This document shows, piece by piece, positions 1 through 5,407 of a stretch of DNA of 5,407 bases. The notes below the pieces were generated by a model that made no database searches, was not told the origin of the DNA, and saw nothing but the letters and a program-made list of their open reading frames with translations. The translations under genes and the position numbers were made by a program. The stretch is from CBDUXZ01 sp965371325 [NCBI: uncultured bacterium] (GTDB taxonomy: Bacteria; JAUYMQ01), in assembly GCA_965371325.1 (NCBI GenBank), contig CBDUXZ010000162.1, forward strand, positions 1 through 5,407, given 5' to 3'. How positions within the stretch are numbered: position 1 is the stretch's first letter; each line of letters begins with the position of its first letter.

Positions 1-1
1 G

Positions 2-3000
2 ATACGGCCTCACGGTTGGGCGGACGCGCTCGTGGAGATCGCCCGCATTCATGAGGAAGCCCTGGATGATCCGGAGGCGGCGGAACAGATCTTCCGGGAG
101 ATCCTCGCCGCCGTTCCGGAGCATGAAGCGGCGCAGAGGGAGCTTTTCCGAAGGCTCGAGGGAAGCGGCGATCTCGAGGCGCTGGCGCGGCACATCAGTT
201 CATCCCTGAAGATTTGCGAAGACCCAGATCGGCGGATCGCGCTTGCCCGCGATGCGCTGCGCGTGGCGCTCGCCCGCGAAAAAGATTCAGACGGCGCCGC
301 GGGGGAGACCGTGGCCGCCTGCAAGCGGCTCATTACGCTCGAAGCTGAGGACGAAGGCGTCCTTTGCATTCTGGCTTCCCGCCTCGAGGACGCGGGGAAT
401 TTCAAGGATCTGCTCGACACTCTTTCGATGCGTCTGGTCGCCGCGGATGCGCGCGAGGTCCGGCTCGACGTATCGCTTCGCCTGGCGGCGCTCTGGGAGA
501 ATCGTTTCAGCCGACCCGATCGGGCCCTCGAAGTCTACCGCCAGGCGCTGCAGATCGATCATGCTTGTCTTCCGGCTCTACGGGCGATGGTCCGACTGTG
601 TGAGCAGGAGGGGCGATGGGATGAGCTTCTCGGGATTTGCGAAGATCTCTCGAAGGAAGAGCCCGACCCCGCCCGGCGCGCGGCCGTCATGTATCGAACG
701 GCCGTCATCCTTCACGAACGGTTCGAGCGAGATCACGACGCGATCGGAAATCTGGAACGCTCCCTCGGGCTGGATGCATCAAACGCGGATGCGCATGAAC
801 TTCTCGAAACGCTGACGCGAAAGCATCTCCGGTATCGCACCCTTGCCCGGATATTGAAGGAACGCATCGAGGCGTCAGGCAAGGCACGGGGGGAACAAGC
901 GTCTGCTGGAAGCCAGGATGCCGCGATCGCGGCGCGCTGGGAAGAGCTTGGCGATGTCCTGAATGATCATATAGGCGAGCCTCACGAGGCGGCGGAGGCT
1001 TACCGGCACGCGTTCGCGCAGGCGGTGGACCCCTCGTCCCGCCGTTGCGCCGGGCTCAAGGTGGAGAAGATCCACGCGCAACTGGACGACGCGGACGCGC
1101 TTCGCGGTTTCTATCCCGCGTTGCTCGAAGCCATGGGTGATCCGAAATCGAGGGCGGAGCGCGAGGAAACCGCCGGCGTCTGGGCCCGCTACGGCGATCT
1201 GCTGGCCAGACATGCCGCCTCGACCGCGCTTGAGGCGAAGGCCGCCGAGGCTTACAACCGCGCCCGCAAGCTCGATCCGCGGCAAGCCGGTCGCTTTGCG
1301 GCGCAACGCCTGCTCCTTCAACGCATGGGAGCGCACGCCGATCTGGCCGGTCTTCTCGAGGAGGGGGCCGCCTTCGAGGAAGCCTCTACAACGGCCGCCC
1401 GCTTCAGCGTCGAGGCCGGCGATGCCTGGGCCGCGGCCGGTAGTGTGGAAGCGGCGGAGATGGCCTATCGCCGCGCCCTCGAGGACGATCCGCGCTCAGC
1501 ACTCGCTTTCGAGTGCCTGGGGCGCCTTCTTACGGGCCAGGATCGGAAGGCCGATCTTGCAGCGCTACGGGAAGAGCAGATCGCGATTGCGGAATCGGCG
1601 GACGAGGAACGGGCGCTAAGACTCGAAGCAGCCGGCCTTTTGATAGACCTTCCGGGCCGATCGGCGCAGTCCCTCGCGCACTATCGCCGCGCCCTCGAAC
1701 TGGGACCCCCGAGCGGGGAGATATTACGCGCCATCGCTGCGCTTTCTCTCCTCACGGGCGATGAGAGCGGTGCGGTGCTGGCGCTGGAGCGCTACCTGGA
1801 GATTCCGCCTCCGCGGGAAGATCTCGCCTGGACACTTTCAACGCTGGCCCGCTTATGGGAGGAGCCTCTCGGGAGGGCAGCCCGCGCCGCCGCATACTGC
1901 CGGATGTGGCTCGAAGCGGAACCCGGCTCCGGGGATGCACGGGATCGTCTCGAGCGTCTTGCCGAGGAGCGGGGCGAATGGCGGGAGTTGGCCGAGCTTC
2001 TGGAAGCAAGGTGCGCGGGACGTGCGCCCGAGGTCACTCGGCGACTGCGGCGCCTCGCCGAAATCTACGAAGAGCGACTCTTTGATCCCGAAAGGGCCCT
2101 CGCGGCCTGGACACGTATCCTTGCCGTCGAGCCGGATGCCCCCGATGCCCTCGCAGCGGTCGCCGCTCGCGCTCCGGGGTTCGGGCGTTGGCGTGACGCC
2201 GCGTCGGCTCTGAAACGGCTTATCACGTGTACGCTGGATCCTGAACAGCGCCGGGGGCAAAGATTACTGCTCGCCGGCATTCTCGCCGACCACGCCTCGG
2301 AAGTTCCCCGTGCAATTGACCATCTCTATGCGGTGCTCGAGGAAGAGCCTGCGGAAGAAGAAGCTGCGAGCGCCCGAGATCTTCTCTGCAGGCTTCTCGA
2401 TCGGGAGGGGCGCTTCGAGGAGATTTTCGAGCTTCTCGAAGAGGCGCTGAAGGTGGCGGAGGAGGAAGCGAAGGCGCCTCTCTTCGCGGCCTTGGGCGAG
2501 ATCGCCGAGCGGCGGCTCTGGCGGGCGCCCGCGGCGGCCCGCGCATACGAAGGGTGGCTTGCGATAGAGCCCGGAAACCAGGGGTGCATCCACAGGCTCG
2601 CGGGCCTGTATGGCCGCCTGGGACGCTGGTCCGATCTGAAGGAGATCTTGTCGCGCGAGCGCGCGCTGGACATTACGGACGACAGGCGTCTTGCCATCAC
2701 GCTTGCGCTTGCGGAGATCGCCGAGCGGCGACTGCGCTCTCCGGCGTCGGCCGCGGCCGAACTCGAGGCCGCACTTTCGATCGCGACAGATCAGCAGGCT
2801 GTCATCGCTAATCTCTGCAGGCTCTACCGGGACCTTGGCGATCACGAGGCGCTACACAGGACCATTCACCGTGAACTCGCCCTGCCGGCGTCAGACGATC
2901 GCGCTGAGCTTCTCCATCTCGAACTGGCGCGTCTTGAATCGGGCCCTCTCGGACGCCTGGAAGACGCGATCGGAAGCTTCGAGTCCGCGCTTCATATGAC

Positions 3001-5407
3001 GGACGCGCCGGCGCCTCTCCTCGATGAGCTGGCGGGTCTTTATGAGCGTCTCGGGCGGCACACGGATCTGCTGGCAACACTCAGCCGACTCGCAGAGGTC
3101 GCGGAGGGAGATGAGGCGCGGAGCAGCGTTTACATTCGCATGGGTCAAGCCTGTGAGCGTGCGGATGAAATAACCGATGCGAGCTCGTTCTTTGAAAGAG
3201 CCGCCGAGCTGACGCCCAAGCGCACGGCAGTGCTGGCCGGCCTTCGCCGTCTCTACGAATGCAGCGGTAACTGGCAGGGAGCCTCGCACGCCATTGAGAT
3301 GCAGGTGGATTGCACGCCTGATCCCCGCGCAGCAGCGGAACTAGCCGTTGCGATCGCCGTGATATTCGAAGAAAGGCTCGACGATCCGCAGACGGCTGAT
3401 GCCTGGTGCGAGCGGGCGATCGCCCTGGACCAGGAATGCCGGGGGGCGCACGCGCGCCTGGGGACCAGACGGTTTGCAGCGGGCGACTTCAAAACGGCCT
3501 GCGGGTATCTCCGGCGCGCGCTGGCGCTCGAAGGAGATCCCGCGGCCCGGGAAGAGACGGCCCGCCTTGGCTTCAGGCTGGGCGTTTCGGCTGCCCGCAT
3601 CGATAACTCTGACGAGGCGATACTCGCGCTGCGAAAGGCCGTTCGCCTGCGGCCGGGTCTCGTTGAAGGATGGGAAGAGCTTGGGCGCATATACGTCGAC
3701 ACCAGGGAGTGGCGCAGCGCCGTTGACGCACTTGGGAGGGTGGAGAGTACGAAGGATCTCCCGCAGGAACGGCGGAGGGTGGCGCTACACGGCGTCGCGA
3801 TCGCGGAAAGCGCGCTGGACAACTTCGAGGCCGCACTCACGGCCGTTGACGATGCGCTTGCCATCGGTCCGGATGAATTCGACCTGCGGGTAATTCGCGC
3901 GGAAACGTTATCGGCCCTCGGAAAGAATAAGAGCGCCTCGGCGGCGTGGCGCGTTGCCTCCGATGTTGCGCCTGACGGGGAGAGCCGCGGCGAATGCCTG
4001 TTCCGGGGCGCGGTTATTCTCGAGACGATCGCGGAAGAAGGCGAACGTGCGATAGCATGGCTGAGGGAATCGCTTGCGGCGCACCCCGGCCATATCAGAA
4101 CCCTCCGGCGGCTCGCCGATCATGAGCTCAAGAAACAATCCTGGCAGGAGGCAAAGTCCTGCCTCGCGTCGCTCTGCGAGCTGAGAGAAGAGTGGCGAGA
4201 CCATGCCGATCTGGGACGCGTCTGGTGGGAGGGATTTGGAGAGGATCAGCACGCGCTCGCCAGCCTTCGCACGGCGATGGAGCTTCCTGGGGCGGGGATC
4301 GACGCAGCGAATCTCGCGGTTGCGATCTGCGCGGAGCGGGAGAACTGGCCGCGCCTGGCCGCCGTGATCCAGGGGTATCTCGCGGAGCGGGAGCTTTCCG
4401 CCGAGCACATCCCGCTGCTGGAGCAGCTCGCGGCCGTCTACGCCGGGAAGCTCTACGAAACGGAGGCCGCGGCAGAGGCGCTCCGCTCGGTGGTGAACTT
4501 GTCCCCCGCCGATCCCGACGCGCGTGAAGCCCTTGTGGCCGTCCTTTCGAAAAACGCCGGAACCCACACCGAAGCGATCGGGGCGTGCCGCGATCTGATT
4601 GCGGCGTCGCCCCTGCGCGCCTCGGCCTGGCGGAGCCTCGCGGAGCTCTACTGGTTCGGGAAGCGACAGGCCGGTTGCCGCTATGCAGCCGAGGTCCTTC
4701 GCATGACCGGCGGAAGCGCGGACGAATCACGGGAGGATGAGCCGCCTGCCTCCTTCATCGCTGTTGAAGACGCAACCGCCGCGCCGATCTTCGCGGCCGG
4801 AAGCCCGGTACGGGCTGCCCTTGGGGAGCCGACGCTTCTTGATCCTCTGAAAACTGCCCTGCAGGATGACTGGTCCCGCCTATGTTCCCCCGCGCCGGAT
4901 ATGGCCGAGAAGGCGGACGATTGGCTCGGTGCGCGCGGGTCCGCGCTGAAGCGTGCGCTCATCTTCTGGGGCATTTCAGACACCGCTGTTGTTCCGCTCT
5001 CTGAGGGAGATGCCCCCGTTCGCGCGCTCTGGGGCGAGCGCGTTGCCATCGGAGTTCAGGAGGCGCGGGTCCTCGATCTCTCCGGTCCGGTTTGGAACTT
5101 TTACTGCCACCGGGTGGCCTCGCAGATCGCGTTGGGACACGGACCGGTGGCATTGCTCGATGCCGGCGCGCTCGGGGAGCTGCTGGCCGCTTTGCGGAAT
5201 GCGGCGGCAATCGACGTTGATGCGCCCGCTGAGCCATTCGAACAGGCGGCCTCGCGTGTCATAAGCTGGCGGAACCGCAGGCGGGTCAGGAAAGCGCTCG
5301 AAAGTATGGGAACCCCCGATAGGGCAGCGCTGGCTTGCTACGTGGAGGAGCTTGCCGAGAGCGCCGATCGGGCCGCCTTGATGGCGAGCGGGGATCTGCC
5401 CGCCGCC
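2..5407 (+). CDS. Giant TPR-repeat protein, internal fragment (both ends outside window)
   Basis: The frame beginning at base 2 (I-R-P-H-G-W) stays open for 1,802 codons to the last base (...G-D-L-P-A-A), so both the start and the stop lie outside. The translation is almost wholly helical. It has about 21 two-hairpin TPR-like modules (residues ~6-1569), an acidic linker (~1570-1613) and a distinct C-terminal domain (~1614 onward). TPR proteins act as superhelical scaffolds that bind partner proteins; no enzymatic motif is visible in the repeats. No membrane segment appears, and about 29 scattered cysteines without CxxC pairs suit a cytoplasmic location, but the N-terminus that would show a signal peptide is missing. 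Codons favour G/C at the third position throughout, with no frameshift or change in composition. Giant TPR proteins of this style are known from Myxococcota and relatives. The coding call and the TPR class are secure; partner and pathway cannot be told. No start site or regulation can be assessed. Confidence 0.95.
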   Translation, partial: MRPHGWADALVEIARIHEEALDDPEAAEQIFREILAAVPEHEAAQRELFRRLEGSGDLEALARHISSSLKICEDPDRRIALARDALRVALAREKDSDGAAGETVAACKRLITLEAEDEGVLCILASRLEDAGNFKDLLDTLSMRLVAADAREVRLDVSLRLAALWENRFSRPDRALEVYRQALQIDHACLPALRAMVRLCEQEGRWDELLGICEDLSKEEPDPARRAAVMYRTAVILHERFERDHDAIGNLERSLGLDASNADAHELLETLTRKHLRYRTLARILKERIEASGKARGEQASAGSQDAAIAARWEELGDVLNDHIGEPHEAAEAYRHAFAQAVDPSSRRCAGLKVEKIHAQLDDADALRGFYPALLEAMGDPKSRAEREETAGVWARYGDLLARHAASTALEAKAAEAYNRARKLDPRQAGRFAAQRLLLQRMGAHADLAGLLEEGAAFEEASTTAARFSVEAGDAWAAAGSVEAAEMAYRRALEDDPRSALAFECLGRLLTGQDRKADLAALREEQIAIAESADEERALRLEAAGLLIDLPGRSAQSLAHYRRALELGPPSGEILRAIAALSLLTGDESGAVLALERYLEIPPPREDLAWTLSTLARLWEEPLGRAARAAAYCRMWLEAEPGSGDARDRLERLAEERGEWRELAELLEARCAGRAPEVTRRLRRLAEIYEERLFDPERALAAWTRILAVEPDAPDALAAVAARAPGFGRWRDAASALKRLITCTLDPEQRRGQRLLLAGILADHASEVPRAIDHLYAVLEEEPAEEEAASARDLLCRLLDREGRFEEIFELLEEALKVAEEEAKAPLFAALGEIAERRLWRAPAAARAYEGWLAIEPGNQGCIHRLAGLYGRLGRWSDLKEILSRERALDITDDRRLAITLALAEIAERRLRSPASAAAELEAALSIATDQQAVIANLCRLYRDLGDHEALHRTIHRELALPASDDRAELLHLELARLESGPLGRLEDAIGSFESALHMTDAPAPLLDELAGLYERLGRHTDLLATLSRLAEVAEGDEARSSVYIRMGQACERADEITDASSFFERAAELTPKRTAVLAGLRRLYECSGNWQGASHAIEMQVDCTPDPRAAAELAVAIAVIFEERLDDPQTADAWCERAIALDQECRGAHARLGTRRFAAGDFKTACGYLRRALALEGDPAAREETARLGFRLGVSAARIDNSDEAILALRKAVRLRPGLVEGWEELGRIYVDTREWRSAVDALGRVESTKDLPQERRRVALHGVAIAESALDNFEAALTAVDDALAIGPDEFDLRVIRAETLSALGKNKSASAAWRVASDVAPDGESRGECLFRGAVILETIAEEGERAIAWLRESLAAHPGHIRTLRRLADHELKKQSWQEAKSCLASLCELREEWRDHADLGRVWWEGFGEDQHALASLRTAMELPGAGIDAANLAVAICAERENWPRLAAVIQGYLAERELSAEHIPLLEQLAAVYAGKLYETEAAAEALRSVVNLSPADPDAREALVAVLSKNAGTHTEAIGACRDLIAASPLRASAWRSLAELYWFGKRQAGCRYAAEVLRMTGGSADESREDEPPASFIAVEDATAAPIFAAGSPVRAALGEPTLLDPLKTALQDDWSRLCSPAPDMAEKADDWLGARGSALKRALIFWGISDTAVVPLSEGDAPVRALWGERVAIGVQEARVLDLSGPVWNFYCHRVASQIALGHGPVALLDAGALGELLAALRNAAAIDVDAPAEPFEQAASRVISWRNRRRVRKALESMGTPDRAALACYVEELAESADRAALMASGDLPAA
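17..4708 (+). repeat. Array of ~21 TPR-like two-hairpin modules (~73 residues each)
   Basis: Approximate module starts (bases) are 17, 230, 458, 677, 920, 1150, 1393, 1612, 1826, 2036, 2246, 2469, 2689, 2901, 3116, 3331, 3557, 3773, 3991, 4203 and 4408; the last module carries an extra hairpin. The mean spacing is about 219 bases, or 73 codons. Hairpin one has a helix ending in W/Y/F-E-x-R-L/F, a D-P turn, then a second helix with TPR spacing of A, Y/W, A/I and P; examples are residues 689-711 and 1122-1144. Hairpin two reads L-x-x-L-Y-x-x-x-G-x-W-x-x-L; examples are LYGRLGRWSDL in the module at 2469 and LYERLGRHTDL in the module at 2901. The most canonical TPR second helices are around residues 414-427, 484-497 and 557-570, with the aromatic at 418, 489 and 561. 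Sel1, PPR and HEAT consensus patterns fit worse. Module borders are set by eye and may be off by several residues. Confidence 0.92.
875..922 (+). other. Low-complexity loop between repeat modules 4 and 5
   Basis: Residues ~292-307 (S-G-K-A-R-G-E-Q-A-S-A-G-S-Q-D-A) are rich in Gly, Ser, Ala and Gln and lack the hydrophobic spacing of the helices on either side. The stretch interrupts the regular module rhythm and is read as a flexible loop lengthening the turn between two modules. It keeps the reading frame. This rests on composition only. Confidence 0.5.
4709..4840 (+). other. Acidic, probably disordered linker joining repeats to C-terminal domain
   Basis: Residues ~1570-1613 begin G-G-S-A-D-E-S-R-E-D-E-P-P and continue with Ala, Pro and small residues (T-A-A-P-I-F-A-A-G-S-P-V). 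The TPR periodicity stops after the helix ending near residue 1568. The segment has the charge, Pro and Gly content of a flexible interdomain connector. It marks the boundary between the scaffold and the terminal domain. Function beyond tethering is not evident. Confidence 0.65.
4841..5407 (+). other. C-terminal non-TPR domain, possible degenerate M48-peptidase-like fold (incomplete)
   Basis: Residues 1614-1802 start D-P-L-K-T-A-L and do not show the repeat consensus. Three landmarks follow the order seen in M48 metallopeptidases. First comes a short strand-like segment, RVAIGVQEARVLDLS (~1684-1698). Next is a helix, residues 1704-1713, R-V-A-S-Q-I-A-L-G-H, which lines up with the family's H-E-x-x-H-x-x-x-G-H helix but has R, V and Q in place of the catalytic H, E and H; only the trailing G-H remains. 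Last is A-E-S-A-D-R-A-A-L-M-A-S-G-D (1785-1798), which resembles the E-x-x-A-D-R-A-G-L segment that carries the third zinc ligand, with Ala at the ligand position. A zinc protease is therefore not expected. A similar terminal domain is, from memory, common in giant myxobacterial TPR proteins. The distinct domain is clear; its M48 origin is an inference. The end of the domain lies past base 5407. Confidence 0.55.

Noticed and set aside
2336-2477. Glu-rich stretch (E-E-E-P-A-E-E-E and E-A-L-K-V-A-E-E-E) as a coiled coil or special acidic domain
   Set aside because: The Glu runs fall on the helix ends of ordinary repeat modules and keep the module spacing; there is no extended heptad pattern.
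17-4708. Sel1-like, PPR or HEAT repeats instead of TPR
   Set aside because: The Sel1 Gly-rich turn and the HEAT Pro/Asp/Arg pattern are absent, PPR repeats are mainly eukaryotic, and the A-Y/W-A/I-P spacing of the second helices matches TPR.
49-5264. About thirty short open frames on both strands in other frames (60-219 codons), some with Arg/Ser/Pro-rich translations
   Set aside because: All lie inside the 1,802-codon frame. Their products are low-complexity and rich in Arg, Ser, Pro and Ala, as expected from reading GC-rich codons out of phase; none shows a recognisable domain.
5099-5407. An active M48 zinc protease at the C-terminus
   Set aside because: No H-E-x-x-H is present anywhere in the translated domain; the aligned positions are R1704, V1705 and Q1708, and the third-ligand position is Ala.
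1-5407. Internal promoters, terminators, RNA genes, CRISPR or mobile-element ends
   Set aside because: The entire window is coding in one continuous frame. I saw no tRNA- or rRNA-like segment, no spaced direct DNA repeats of CRISPR type, no inverted terminal repeats and no hairpin followed by a T run.

Overview
The whole window is the inside of one very large protein-coding gene on the + strand. The reading frame that starts at base 2 runs to base 5407 as 1,802 codons with no stop. Neither the start nor the stop codon is in the window. Any list of complete ORFs will miss this gene and show only short shadow frames on both strands. There is no intergenic DNA, RNA gene, mobile element or CRISPR array here.

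The protein is a giant alpha-helical repeat protein of the tetratricopeptide (TPR) class. About 21 modules of roughly 70-75 residues follow one another from residue ~6 to ~1569. Each module is two helical hairpins. The first carries a TPR-like consensus (A-x-x-A/x-Y/W-x-x-A/I-L-x-x-x-P), often after an E-x-R-L-x-D-P turn. The second has the form L-x-x-L-Y-x-x-x-G-x-W/F-x-x-L. After the repeats come an acidic, probably flexible linker (residues ~1570-1613) and a different C-terminal domain (residues ~1614-1802 and beyond). That domain resembles, in my reading, a decayed M48-type metallopeptidase fold in which the zinc-binding HExxH residues have been lost.

The base composition is high in G+C, by eye roughly 60-65%, with G/C favoured at third codon positions. 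Giant TPR proteins of this architecture, ending in a domain with a (S/T)A(D/N)RA-x-L-x-x-x-GD-like signature, are familiar from Myxococcota and related former Deltaproteobacteria. That lineage, or an uncultivated relative, is the best guess. It is an inference from protein style, not from a marker gene.

The likely job is a protein-protein interaction scaffold. Nothing in the window identifies the partner, the pathway or a catalytic activity. The operon context lies outside the window.
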